Source: Nocardia harenae NBRC 108248
GTDB taxonomy: Bacteria; Actinomycetota; Actinomycetes; Mycobacteriales; Mycobacteriaceae
DNA length: 64,000 bases
Reading direction: 5' to 3'
Assembly: GCF_001612885.1 (NCBI RefSeq)
Contig: NZ_BDBH01000007.1
Location: forward strand, 558,001 to 622,000
Below, piece by piece: positions 33,526 through 42,164 of this stretch (position 1 is its first letter; each line of letters starts with the position of its first letter). A program made the position numbers and the translations under genes. The notes under the pieces were generated by a model. That model was not told where the DNA came from. It was given only the letters and a program-made list of their open reading frames with translations, and ran no database searches.

Positions 33526-35904
33526 ATGTCTGTTTCCGTCCGAGCGGATGCCGCGATCGGGCTGACCGCGGCCGAGGTCGAGCAACGTCGCAGCGACGGC
33601 CGCACCAACGACGTCCCGGCCCGCGCCTCGCGCTCGGTGCGGGAGATCGTGCGCGCGAATGTCCTCACCCGGATCAATGCCATCCTCGGTGTGCTCTTCG
33701 TGCTCGTCCTGGCCGCCGGGTCGCCGATCGACGGCATGTTCGGGCTGCTCATCGTGGCCAACAGCGCGGTCGGGATCATCCAGGAGGTGCGCGCCAAGCG
33801 CACCCTGGACGAGCTCGCCATCGTCGGCCAGGCCCGGCCCCGGGTGCGCCGCGACGGGGTCGCCGCCGAGGTGCCGCCCGGCGAGGTGGTGCAGGACGAC
33901 CTGATCGAGCTCGGCCCCGGCGACCAGATCGTGGTCGACGGCGAGGTGGTCGAGGCCGAGTTGCTGGAGGTGGACGAGTCGCTGCTCACCGGCGAGGCCG
34001 ACCCGATCGACAAGAAGACCGGCGCCGAGGTGCTCTCCGGCAGCTTCGTGGTCTCCGGCTCCGGCGCGTACCGGGCCACCAAGGTCGGGCGCGAGGCCTA
34101 CGCCGCCCGGCTGGCCGAGGAGGCGAGCAAGTTCACCCTGGTCCACTCCGAGCTGCGCAGCGGCATCGACCGGATCCTGCGTTTCATCACCGTGCTGCTG
34201 GTCCCGGCCGGGCTGCTGAGCATCTACAACCAGCTCTTCTCCAGCCATCAGAGCTGGCAGCCCGCGGTCACCGGCATGGTGGCGGCGCTGGTGCCGATGG
34301 TGCCGGAGGGGCTGGTGCTGATGACCTCCATCGCCTTCGCGGTCGGCGTGGTCCGGCTGGGCAGGCGCAAGTGCCTGGTCCAGGAGCTGCCCGCGATCGA
34401 GGGGCTGGCCAGGGTGGACGTGGTCTGCGCGGACAAGACCGGCACGCTCACCGAGAACGGCATGCGGCTCGCCGACGTCGAGAGCCTGACCGGCGCCGCC
34501 GCGCCCGCCCGCACCGCGCTGGCCGCGCTCGCCGCCGACGACCCGCGCCCGAACGCCAGCGTGCAGGCGCTGGCCGAGGCGCTGCCGGAGCGCCCGGGCT
34601 GGCGCTCCACCGCGGTGGCCCCGTTCTCCTCCGCCACCAAGTGGAGCGGCCACTCCTACGGCGAGCACGGGAATTGGCTGCTCGGCGCCCCCGACGTGCT
34701 GCTCGACCCGCAGTCGGCGGCGGCCCGCAGGGCCGAGGAGCTCGGCGCCTCCGGGCTCCGGGTGCTGCTGCTCGCGCGCAGCGACCGCGCGGTGGACGCG
34801 CCGGACGCCCCCGGCGCGGTCACCCCGGAGGCGCTGGTGGTGCTGGAGCAGAAGGTGCGCCCCGACGCCCGCGCGACGCTCGACTACTTCGCCAGGCAGG
34901 ACGTCGCCATCAAGGTGATCTCCGGCGACAACGCGGTCTCGGTCGGCGCCGTCGCCACCTCGCTGGAGCTGCCCGGCGGCGACCACGCCGTCGACGCTCG
35001 CACCCTGCCCGAGGGCCGCGACGAGCTGGCGGGCGTGCTGGAGCGCGAGACCACCTTCGGCCGGGTGCGGCCGGACCAGAAGCGCGCCATGGTGGGCGCG
35101 CTGCAATCCCGCGGCCACACCGTCGCCATGACCGGCGACGGCGTGAACGACGTGCTGGCGCTGAAGGACTCGGATATCGGCGTCGCCATGGGGTCGGGCA
35201 GCCCTGCCACCCGCGCGGTGGCGCAGATCGTGCTGCTGGACAACAGGTTCGCCACGCTGCCGTACGTGGTGGGCGAGGGCCGCCGGGTGATCGGCAATAT
35301 CGAGCGGGTCTCCAATCTCTTCCTCACCAAGACCGTGTACTCGGTGCTGCTCGCCTTCCTGGTCGGGCTGGCCGGGATCGGCTCGCAGATCTTCGGCTAC
35401 GACCCGATCGGCTACCCGTTCCTGCCGCGGCACGTGACCATCGCGGCGTGGTTCACCATCGGCATCCCGGCCTTCGTGCTCTCGCTGGCGCCGAACAACG
35501 AGCGCGCCCGCACCGGCTTCGTGGCCAGGGTGATGAAGCTGGCCATTCCGTCCGGGGTGGTGATCGGCGTCGCCACCTTCGTGGCCTACCTGATCGCCTA
35601 CGCCGGGCCGGAGGCGGGCGAGCAGCAGCGGATCCAGGCGGGCACCACCGCGCTGATCACGCTCATCGTGATCGCGGTGTGGGTGCTGGCGATCGTGGCG
35701 CGGCCCTACGTGTGGTGGAAGGTGGTGCTGATCGGCGCCTCGGTGCTGGCCTACGTGCTGCTCTTCTCGCTGCCCGTCACCCGCGAGTTCTTCCTGCTCG
35801 ACCCCTCGAACCCGCGGCTCACCGCGGCCGCCTTCGGCTGTGGCGCGGTCGGCATCGTGCTGGTCGAGATCGCGCAGTGGCTCGGCCGCCGCGGCGCCGA
35901 GTAG
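33526..35904 (+). CDS. ctpE: P-type cation ATPase, CtpE-like
   Basis: A 792-residue ATP-driven cation pump. The actuator domain has LLTGEADPIDK (the TGE loop). DKTGTLTENG near 303 carries the phosphorylated Asp, and TGDGVNDVLALKDSDIGVAMG near 536 closes the phosphorylation domain. The membrane helix before it reads PMVPEGLVLMTS, the PEGL motif used instead of a CPx heavy-metal motif. The short form without N-terminal metal-binding domains and the C-terminal spans match mycobacterial CtpE, which has been reported as a Ca2+ uptake ATPase. Calcium is therefore the best guess. Confidence 0.9.
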   Translation: MSVSVRADAAIGLTAAEVEQRRSDGRTNDVPARASRSVREIVRANVLTRINAILGVLFVLVLAAGSPIDGMFGLLIVANSAVGIIQEVRAKRTLDELAIVGQARPRVRRDGVAAEVPPGEVVQDDLIELGPGDQIVVDGEVVEAELLEVDESLLTGEADPIDKKTGAEVLSGSFVVSGSGAYRATKVGREAYAARLAEEASKFTLVHSELRSGIDRILRFITVLLVPAGLLSIYNQLFSSHQSWQPAVTGMVAALVPMVPEGLVLMTSIAFAVGVVRLGRRKCLVQELPAIEGLARVDVVCADKTGTLTENGMRLADVESLTGAAAPARTALAALAADDPRPNASVQALAEALPERPGWRSTAVAPFSSATKWSGHSYGEHGNWLLGAPDVLLDPQSAAARRAEELGASGLRVLLLARSDRAVDAPDAPGAVTPEALVVLEQKVRPDARATLDYFARQDVAIKVISGDNAVSVGAVATSLELPGGDHAVDARTLPEGRDELAGVLERETTFGRVRPDQKRAMVGALQSRGHTVAMTGDGVNDVLALKDSDIGVAMGSGSPATRAVAQIVLLDNRFATLPYVVGEGRRVIGNIERVSNLFLTKTVYSVLLAFLVGLAGIGSQIFGYDPIGYPFLPRHVTIAAWFTIGIPAFVLSLAPNNERARTGFVARVMKLAIPSGVVIGVATFVAYLIAYAGPEAGEQQRIQAGTTALITLIVIAVWVLAIVARPYVWWKVVLIGASVLAYVLLFSLPVTREFFLLDPSNPRLTAAAFGCGAVGIVLVEIAQWLGRRGAE

Positions 35905-35969
35905 ACCGCGGCCGCCACCGGAAACCTTGCGGCGAGCGGGCATTCGGCCCCGGTGTACCTTCTGGAGCC

Positions 35970-36824
35970 ATGGAGGTACTGCTGCACCAGATCGACGCGT
36001 TCGCGGAGGCGCCGTTCACCGGGAACCCGGCCGCGGTGATGCCGTTGACCGCGTGGTTGCCCGACGGGGTGCTGCTCCGGCTGGCCGAGGAGAACAACCT
36101 CTCCGAGACCGCCTTCCTCACCTCCGCGCTGCCCGCCGCCGCCGGGGCGCCGCCCGCCGATCGGCCCGCGTTCCACCTGCGCTGGTTCACCCCGGCGGCC
36201 GAGGTGGCGCTCTGCGGGCACGCGACCCTGGCCGCGGCCGCGCAGGTGCTGGAGGATCTGCACCCCGGTGCGGACGGGGTCTCGTTCTGGACCCGCAGCG
36301 GCTGGCTGCACGTGGAGCGCACCGACGACGACGAGTACGTGCTCGACCTGCCCGCGCAGCGGTCGGTGGCGGTGCCGGTCGACCCGGCGCTGGCGGCGGC
36401 GCTGCGGGCCGAGCCGGTGGCGGCCTTCTCCGGCCCGGACGAGGTGCTGGTCTTCGGCAGCGAGGCCGAGATCCGCTCGCTGCGGCCGGATTTCGGGGCG
36501 TTCCCGGCGGTGCCGCGCGGGGTGGTGGCGACGGCGCCGGGTGACTCGGTGGAGTTCGTCTCCCGGATGTTCGCGCCCGGGATCGGGGTGCCGGAGGATC
36601 CGGTCACCGGGTCGGCGCACGCACAGCTCGCCCCGATCTGGGCGGAGCGGCTCGGCGGCACCGCGTTCCGTGCGCGGCAGCTCTCCCGGCGCGGCGGTGC
36701 GCTGCGCGTCGAGCTGGCCGGGGAGCGGGTGCTGGTGGCCGGGCGGTGCAGGCGTTACCTGGACGGAGTTGTCCAGCTGCCGGACGGGTATGTCACGGCG
36801 GTCGAGGGGGATGGGGCGGGCTGA
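35970..36824 (+). CDS. PhzF family isomerase
   Basis: A 284-residue protein with the two-domain diaminopimelate-epimerase-like fold. QIDAFAEAPFTGNPAAVM opens it. NNLSETAFL carries the catalytic Glu (about residue 46) of PhzF. CGHATLAAA and EDPVTGSAHAQLAPIWAERL are the substrate-loop motifs. PhzF itself isomerises DHHA in phenazine synthesis, but no other phenazine gene is present. Most members of this family have unassigned substrates. The ATG at 35970 follows GGAG. It converges with the next gene with only 3 bases between. Confidence 0.88.
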   Translation: MEVLLHQIDAFAEAPFTGNPAAVMPLTAWLPDGVLLRLAEENNLSETAFLTSALPAAAGAPPADRPAFHLRWFTPAAEVALCGHATLAAAAQVLEDLHPGADGVSFWTRSGWLHVERTDDDEYVLDLPAQRSVAVPVDPALAAALRAEPVAAFSGPDEVLVFGSEAEIRSLRPDFGAFPAVPRGVVATAPGDSVEFVSRMFAPGIGVPEDPVTGSAHAQLAPIWAERLGGTAFRARQLSRRGGALRVELAGERVLVAGRCRRYLDGVVQLPDGYVTAVEGDGAG

Positions 36825-36827
36825 GGG

Positions 36828-37592
36828 TCAGCGCGGGGGGACCGGGCCGTCGTCCGGCTCGGGGCCGACGGCGCGGGTGCTGCCCGGCAGCAGCGGGGTG
36901 ACCGCGAAGCGGTCGGCGACGGTGTCGGCCGGCAGCGCCTCGACAGCGCGAATCCCGCTGCGCGCGGCCAGCTCTCGCAGCTGCGCGGGCGCAGCGCGGA
37001 CCACGAGCCCCGCGGTGCAGGCGCACCCGGCGCGCAGCCTGGCCACGGCCACCTCGTGCACCTGCGCGGCGCGCTGATCGAGCGGCTGCCGGTCGAGCCG
37101 GTCGCGCAGGATGTCCGCCGCGGCGGCCGCGGCCCCGGTGATCGCCGCGGCGGAATCCGGCACCGGGATGGCGACGATCGGCGTCTGCACCCGCTCCAGC
37201 GGCACGTGCTCGAGCACCCTGGCCACCCTGACCTCCGCCGCGAGCGCCGGAACCCGTTCCGCCGGAACGTACTCCGTGAACGAGACCAGCGCCCAGCGCG
37301 GTGCGTCGTCGGTGCGGTCGAGGGTGACGCGCGCCCTGGTCAGGTAATCCGACACCGCCTCGCCCTGCTCCGGCCCCACCCGGTCGGTGGAGATCCCGGT
37401 CGAGCGCGGCGGGGTCTGCGCCCCGATCCCGATGCCCGCCAGCACCAGCAGCCCGATCGCCCCCGCGATCAAGCCTCTGCGCCAGCGCGGGTCGAGTGGC
37501 TCCGAATCCAGCGGAGGCACGCCCGCCTCTTCGGCGTCCGCGCTGAACCCGGTGTCCGGATCGCGCCCGGCATCCGCGCCGGGCTCAGGCAT
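36828..37592 (-). CDS. Membrane-anchored protein of unknown function
   Basis: A protein of 254 residues from ATG 37592 (an ATG at 37604 would add four). An acidic, Pro-rich cytosolic N-terminus precedes one span (RRGLIAGAIGLLVLAGIGIGAQ, about 39-60). The rest is extracytoplasmic and mixed alpha/beta with an isolated CAC motif in LRAGCACTAGLVVRAAPAQLREL. I do not recognise a named family. It overlaps the end of the pseudouridine synthase gene and is therefore the third gene of the lspA unit. Clustering suggests an envelope role but shows no more. Confidence 0.7.
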   Translation of the reverse strand: MPEPGADAGRDPDTGFSADAEEAGVPPLDSEPLDPRWRRGLIAGAIGLLVLAGIGIGAQTPPRSTGISTDRVGPEQGEAVSDYLTRARVTLDRTDDAPRWALVSFTEYVPAERVPALAAEVRVARVLEHVPLERVQTPIVAIPVPDSAAAITGAAAAAADILRDRLDRQPLDQRAAQVHEVAVARLRAGCACTAGLVVRAAPAQLRELAARSGIRAVEALPADTVADRFAVTPLLPGSTRAVGPEPDDGPVPPR

Positions 37593-38511
37593 CCCGGAGG
37601 ACATCCAGCGCGTGCCGCAGATCGTCCGGGTAGTCGCTGGTGATCTCCAGCCAGCGCCCGTCCGCCGGGTGGTGGAACCCGAGCGCGCGGGCGTGCAGCC
37701 ACTGCCGCTGCAACCCGAGCCGCTCGGCGAGCCGCGGGTCGGCGCCGTAGGTGAGGTCGCCGCAGCAGGGGTGCCTGATGGCCGAGAAGTGCACCCGGAT
37801 CTGGTGCGTGCGCCCGGTCTCCAGGTGGATGTCGAGCAGGCTGGCCGCCTGGAACGCCTCCACCGTGTCGTAGTGCGTCACGCTCGGCCGCCCGTCCGCG
37901 GTCACCGCGAACTTCCAGTCGTTGCCCCTGGCCCGGCCGATCGGCGCGTCGATGGTGCCGCTGGACGGATCCGGGTGGCCCTGCACCAGCGCGTGGTACC
38001 GCTTGTCCACCGTGCGCTGCTTGAACGCCCGCTTGAGCACGGTGTACGCGTGCTCGGACTGCGCCACCACCATCACCCCCGAGGTGCCGACATCCAGCCG
38101 GTGCACGATGCCCTGCCGCTCGTGCGCGCCGGAGGTGGAGATCCGGTACCCCGCCGCGGCCAGCCCGCCGACCACGGTCGGGCCGCTCCACCCCACGCCG
38201 GTGTGCGCGGCGACGCCGACCGGCTTGTCCACCGCGACGATGTCGTCGTCGGCGTAGAGGATGGTCATCCCCTCCACCGGCTCGGCGTCCACGGTGAGTT
38301 CGCGCCGCGGCTCGGGGAACTCGACCTCCAGCCAGGCGCCCGCCGTGAGCCGATCCGACTTGCCCGCCGCGACGCCGTCCAGCTGTACCGAGCCCTCGGC
38401 GGTGAGCGCCGCGACGGCGGTGCGGGAGAGCCCGAGCAGCCGGGAGAGCCCGGCATCCACCCGCATGCCGTCCAGCCCGTCCGGCACCGGCATGGTCCTG
38501 GTCTCCCTCAT
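37585..38511 (-). CDS. RluA/RluD-family 23S rRNA pseudouridine synthase
   Basis: A 308-residue RNA-modifying enzyme. An N-terminal S4 RNA-binding domain (MRVDAGLSRLLGLSRTAVAALTAEGSVQLDG, about 14-44) is followed by the catalytic domain, whose HRLDVGTSGVMVVAQSE contains the nucleophilic Asp (about residue 139). RTHQIRVHFSAIRHPCCGDLTYG is the conserved closing motif. RluD-type enzymes modify helix 69 of 23S rRNA; the exact sites here are inferred. The ATG overlaps the lspA stop (ATGA). The lspA-RluD pairing is widespread in bacteria. Confidence 0.93.
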   Translation of the reverse strand: MRETRTMPVPDGLDGMRVDAGLSRLLGLSRTAVAALTAEGSVQLDGVAAGKSDRLTAGAWLEVEFPEPRRELTVDAEPVEGMTILYADDDIVAVDKPVGVAAHTGVGWSGPTVVGGLAAAGYRISTSGAHERQGIVHRLDVGTSGVMVVAQSEHAYTVLKRAFKQRTVDKRYHALVQGHPDPSSGTIDAPIGRARGNDWKFAVTADGRPSVTHYDTVEAFQAASLLDIHLETGRTHQIRVHFSAIRHPCCGDLTYGADPRLAERLGLQRQWLHARALGFHHPADGRWLEITSDYPDDLRHALDVLRDA

Positions 38512-39233
38512 GCGGGTTCCTCACCCGCGGTACGCGACCGCTGTTTACCGGTACTCCTGGTCCCGTCCGGCTCGAAGCCGAAGACGGTCAGCGCGACCAG
38601 CAGGATGGCGCCGCACACGATGGCCGAGTCGGCGACATTGAACACCGGCCACCAGCCCACCGCCATGAAGTCGACGACGTGCCCCTGCAGCGGGCCGGGC
38701 GCGCGGAAGAGCCGGTCGGTGAGGTTGCCCAGCGCGCCGCCGAGCACCATGCCGAGCCCGACGGCCCACCACGGCGAGCGCAGCGTGCTGCCGATCCGGA
38801 TCACCGCGATCACCACGCCCGCCGCCACCAGGGTGAGCAGCCAGGTCATCCCGGTGGCCATGGAGAAGGCGGCGCCCGGGTTGCGCACCAGGGAGAACCG
38901 GACCACGTCGCCGATCAGGTACACCGGGTCCCCCGGGGTCAGCCGCGCCACGGCGATGCTCTTGGTGAGCAGGTCGAGGCCGTAGAGCACGGCCGCCAGG
39001 ATCAGCAGCAGCGGCAGCCGCTTCGGCCCGAGCCCGGCCGCCGGCCCGGCGGGTACGGGTGCGCGCTCCGCGGAGCCGGCGCCCGCGGGATCGCCGCCCG
39101 GCCGTGCGGAGGTTGCCGCGGCGGAGGCCGCAGGCTCGGCGGCGCTCGCCCGCGAGCCGCGCTCGCTCGCGGAGCCGTCACTACCTGCGGCGGGTTCGTT
39201 GTCGGCGGCGGGGTCGTCGGTCACACCGTCCAT
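38508..39233 (-). CDS. lspA: Lipoprotein signal peptidase LspA
   Basis: A 241-residue membrane aspartic peptidase that cleaves prolipoproteins after lipidation. Four spans start near residue 75 (LPLLLILAAVLYGLDLLTKSIAV). FSLVRNPGAAFSM is conserved, and GNLTDRLFRAPG and FNVADSAIVCG carry the two catalytic Asp. The first ~72 residues are Ala/Ser/Gly-rich and exceed the usual short N-terminus. The start is ATG 39233; GTG 39224 is possible. Substrates in this window include at least the Mtb12-like protein and the lipoproteins at 39331 and 40358. Confidence 0.95.
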   Translation of the reverse strand: MDGVTDDPAADNEPAAGSDGSASERGSRASAAEPAASAAATSARPGGDPAGAGSAERAPVPAGPAAGLGPKRLPLLLILAAVLYGLDLLTKSIAVARLTPGDPVYLIGDVVRFSLVRNPGAAFSMATGMTWLLTLVAAGVVIAVIRIGSTLRSPWWAVGLGMVLGGALGNLTDRLFRAPGPLQGHVVDFMAVGWWPVFNVADSAIVCGAILLVALTVFGFEPDGTRSTGKQRSRTAGEEPA

Positions 39234-39330
39234 CATCGCTCGAGCGGGTACGGCGATTCGCCCCGGATGTCCCAGGCTGCGCTCAGGAACCGGTCGTACC
39301 CTGTTGCACGTGACGGTGTTGTCTTCTCCC

Positions 39331-40260
39331 ATGACGCCCCGGGCGGCCCGCTCGGGGGTGTTCCTGATGGTGCTCGCGGTCGGGCTCTCCGCGCTCGGCG
39401 TCGGGTGCGGCGACGGCGGGGAGCCGGGCAGCGACCTGGACGCGGCCACCGAGCCGCTCGGTTACGGCAAGGAGGTGACGGTGCCGATCTCGGCCGCCGT
39501 CACCACGCTGGTGTACCCGGGCGAGGAGCCGAGGTCGCCGCTGCGCCCGCACTACGCCGTCGGCACCGTGCAGCAGGTGACGCTGCGGACCGACCACAAT
39601 ATCGAGCAGATCATCAACGACCAGCAGCCGCGCGATTTCTCCAACCCGGAGATCACCATCCCGATGACCGCCGAGGCCGATGCCGACGGCGTCGACCTGG
39701 TGCTCGGCAATGTCACCACCGACGATCCGGTGCTGGCCAAGGCGCTCACCGACGCGGGCGGCTCGCACGCGGGCTTCGAGATGAGCGAGCTCGGCGCGAT
39801 CACCGCGCTCCGCATCGCGCCGTCCCCCGACACCTCGAACACCGCCCGCGCCGCGCTGGAGCAGGCCTTCTACCAGGCGGTGTACCGCTCGGTGACCTTC
39901 CCGGACGAGCCGGTCGGCGTCGGCGCCATGTGGACCGTGCGGCAGGAGGTGACCGGTGGCGTGCTGCTCGACCAGGTCACCACCGCGACGCTCACCGAGC
40001 GCGACGGGGATCGGATCACGCTGGAGCTGGATGTCTCGCAGACGCCGAAATCCGCGGTCTGGTCGCTGCCGAACGACGCCGGGACGCTGCAGATCGAGGA
40101 CTACCAGATGACCGGGTCCGGCACCATCACCGTCGACCTCGGGCTGCCGCTGCCGGTGGCCGGGATGATCACGGTCGGCGGGCACCAGGCGTACCGGGAC
40201 GCGCGCAGCGACAGTGTGCTGCAGCAGACGATCAATACGCAGGTCTCGTGGGCGGAGTGA
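39331..40260 (+). CDS. Predicted lipoprotein, unknown function
   Basis: A 309-residue exported protein. Signal peptide GVFLMVLAVGLSALGVGC ends in a lipobox with the lipidated Cys near residue 26, followed by GDGGEPG. The mature part is beta-rich (VTVPISAAVTTLVY, GTVQQVTLRTDHNIEQIIN, ITLELDVSQ, GSGTITVDLGLPLPVAGMITVGG). This suggests a sandwich or barrel-like lipid- or surface-binding fold. I do not recognise a named family. ATG 39331 is chosen; GTG 39310 would only lengthen the n-region. It is divergent from lspA. Confidence 0.75.
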   Translation: MTPRAARSGVFLMVLAVGLSALGVGCGDGGEPGSDLDAATEPLGYGKEVTVPISAAVTTLVYPGEEPRSPLRPHYAVGTVQQVTLRTDHNIEQIINDQQPRDFSNPEITIPMTAEADADGVDLVLGNVTTDDPVLAKALTDAGGSHAGFEMSELGAITALRIAPSPDTSNTARAALEQAFYQAVYRSVTFPDEPVGVGAMWTVRQEVTGGVLLDQVTTATLTERDGDRITLELDVSQTPKSAVWSLPNDAGTLQIEDYQMTGSGTITVDLGLPLPVAGMITVGGHQAYRDARSDSVLQQTINTQVSWAE

Positions 40261-40357
40261 GGTTCGGCACCGCTGTCCCCGAGCGGGGGGCCGCGCCCGG
40301 GGTACCCGTGCGGTGTCCGGCCGGTTCGCGCTCGCCCGCCTGCCCGGCGCCCGCGCG

Positions 40358-41143
40358 ATGAGTGCCCGCCTGACGGGCGACGCGCCGCCATCGCGCGGCG
40401 GGCGGGCGTGGCCGCGGCGCGGCGGGCCGCTCGCCGCCGTGCTCGCGGTGCTGGTGCTCGCCGGGTGCGGGGACGACGAACCCGCGCCGCCGGCCGCCGC
40501 GCAGCCTGCGGAGCTGCCGTCCTTCGGCGCGCCCGTGACCGCGGCGCCGGTCACCGGAACCGGCCCGGCCGGGCCGGCCGAGCTGCTGAACCGGCTGCTC
40601 TCCGGCACCGACCTGCCGGGCAGCTTCACCCCGCTGCCTGCCCGCGACCCGGGCACCGGCGCGAGCACCGACGCCACCGACCCGGCCGCCTGTGTCGCCA
40701 TCCTGACCCCCATCGCCGCCCAGGCCCCCGGGGCCCGCGCGGACGCCGCGGTGCAGTACGCCGGCCCGGACTTCTCCAGCATCGATATCGACGCCGCCGC
40801 CTACCCGGCCGACGGCGTCGCCCCCGCGCTGGCAACCGTGCAGCGCACCCTGCGCGATTGCGTCACCTTCGCCGATGCCACCCCGCCGGAGAGCGCCGAC
40901 GACCCGCGGATCACCTACGAGGTGGCCCCCTTCGACCAGCCCCCCGCCGGCGACAGCAGCACCGCCTACCAGGTGCTGGTGCGCGCCGACGAGCTGACGC
41001 TGCACTCCGCCGTCGCCCTGGTCCAGGTCGGCGACACCCTCGCCCAGATCGCGGTGACCGCCCCCGAGTCGGTGCAGCCCGAGGTGCTGAGCGCGCTCAC
41101 CGCCCAGCAGGCCCGCAGGCTGCGCGGCATCGCGGGCCCCTAA
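40358..41143 (+). CDS. Predicted lipoprotein with sensor-like extracellular domain
   Basis: A 261-residue exported protein. The signal core (PLAAVLAVLVLAGC) ends in the lipobox LAGC near residue 33. A Pro/Ala linker leads to a domain starting AELLNRLLSGTDLPGSFTPL, with two conserved cysteines (AACVAIL and RDCVTF). These are spaced as in the disulfide-bearing mycobacterial lipoprotein/PknH-sensor-like families. That link is tentative. It follows the previous lipoprotein gene after a 97-base gap and converges with the Rieske gene, overlapping its end by 4 bases. Confidence 0.7.
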   Translation: MSARLTGDAPPSRGGRAWPRRGGPLAAVLAVLVLAGCGDDEPAPPAAAQPAELPSFGAPVTAAPVTGTGPAGPAELLNRLLSGTDLPGSFTPLPARDPGTGASTDATDPAACVAILTPIAAQAPGARADAAVQYAGPDFSSIDIDAAAYPADGVAPALATVQRTLRDCVTFADATPPESADDPRITYEVAPFDQPPAGDSSTAYQVLVRADELTLHSAVALVQVGDTLAQIAVTAPESVQPEVLSALTAQQARRLRGIAGP

Positions 41144-41574
41144 CCCGCGACGATGGCGTCGCCCTCGACCCGCACCGCCTTGGCGGCCAGCGGCTTCTTG
41201 GCCGGCCCGGCCACCGCGGTGCCGTCCAGCGCGAACTTGCTGCCGTGGCAGACGCAGTCGATGGCGCCGTCCTGCACTTTGGTCACCGTGCAACCGGCGT
41301 GCGTGCAGGTGGTCGAGAGCCCGACGTAGCTGCCGGGGGTGGGCTGGGTGATCACGGTGTCGCCGACGATCACCCCGCCGCCCACCGGCACGTCGGCGGT
41401 CTTGGCCAGCGCCTGCACCGGCGCGCCGGGGGCGGGGCTGCCCGGGGCGGGGGAGGCGGGGGTCGCGGTGGGCTCGTCACCGTAGGTGCTGCATCCGGCG
41501 ACCGCGACGGCCGCCGCGGCGACCCCGGCGCCGAGCACGACGCCGCGCCTGCTGACAGCGGAAGAGATGGTCAT
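41140..41574 (-). CDS. Rieske [2Fe-2S] protein with Tat/lipoprotein signal
   Basis: A 144-residue electron-transfer protein. The N-terminus SRRGVVLGAGVAAAAVAVAGC combines a twin-arginine motif with a lipobox Cys. A Pro/Ala linker is followed by the Rieske domain. TTCTHAGCTV supplies the first Cys-His pair and CVCHGSKFALDGTAVAGPAKKPL the second, binding a [2Fe-2S] cluster on the outer membrane face. ATG 41574 is chosen for GGAG at good spacing. It is the last gene of a three-gene unit with a heme-b-like membrane protein, suggesting a small redox module. Confidence 0.92.
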   Translation of the reverse strand: MTISSAVSRRGVVLGAGVAAAAVAVAGCSTYGDEPTATPASPAPGSPAPGAPVQALAKTADVPVGGGVIVGDTVITQPTPGSYVGLSTTCTHAGCTVTKVQDGAIDCVCHGSKFALDGTAVAGPAKKPLAAKAVRVEGDAIVAG

Positions 41575-41600
41575 GGGGAACTCCGTTCGGGTGGTGCGGA

Positions 41601-42164
41601 TCAGAGGACGAGGCCGTTGTTCTGGAAGAACCACAGCGCGGAGGTGAGCCAGACGCCGACCAGCCCGGCGAAGAGCAGCCCGCCCGCGACCGGAATCACC
41701 CACCCGGGCAATCCCTTCCGGGTGAGCAGCAGCATCTTGGCGACGAAGGCCCCGTAGAAGAAGCAGCCGAACAGCGAGTGCGCCAGCACCCGCGGCTCGC
41801 CGTGCTGATAGCCGAGCGCGTACAGGCAGTGCACCGCCACCGGGGTCGCGGCCAGCACCGCGAGCCGCCCGGACCAGGCGTGCGCCGCGCCGAACCAGCC
41901 CGGCGCGGTGAACCCGGGAATCCGGCCGTACATGGCCGCGGCCGAGCCGAGCTGGAAGACCGCGAGCACCGTCGCCAGCGTCGCCAGCCAGGACTTCACC
42001 GAGGTCGGGCTGGAGAACCCGGCGACGTTCACCGAGAAGAACCGGGGCTCGTGCAGGGCGCCGTACGCCCCGAGCGCCACCGCGACGGCGGCGCCGATCA
42101 GCACGGCGCCGAGGATCGCCACCGCGGGCGGGGCGGTGCGCTGCTCAGCCGACACTGTCCCCAC
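41601..42164 (-). CDS. DUF6529-like polytopic membrane protein, probable b-type cytochrome
   Basis: A 187-residue protein with about five spans. Histidines lie in or near spans (AAHAWSGRLAVLAATPVAVHCLYALGYQH and LAHSLFGCFFYGAFVAK), as in cytochrome b561/ferric-reductase-type proteins that carry heme b. The family assignment to DUF6529 is from overall similarity as I recall it, not from a search. It lies between a secreted protein gene (overlap about 20 bases) and the Rieske gene (gap 26 bases), which supports a role in passing electrons across the membrane. Confidence 0.7.
   Translation of the reverse strand: MGTVSAEQRTAPPAVAILGAVLIGAAVAVALGAYGALHEPRFFSVNVAGFSSPTSVKSWLATLATVLAVFQLGSAAAMYGRIPGFTAPGWFGAAHAWSGRLAVLAATPVAVHCLYALGYQHGEPRVLAHSLFGCFFYGAFVAKMLLLTRKGLPGWVIPVAGGLLFAGLVGVWLTSALWFFQNNGLVL

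Noticed and set aside
33216..35969. Long plus-strand frame running from inside rarD through ctpE before the PhzF gene
   Set aside because: Only the last part from ATG 35970 is family-like; the upstream part is a frame shadow of ctpE and antisense to rarD.
39140..39180. Possible junction-repeat copy in the lspA N-terminal extension (ASERGSRASAAEP)
   Set aside because: Only a few residues and GAGCGAG-type bases are shared; the alignment is too short to support.
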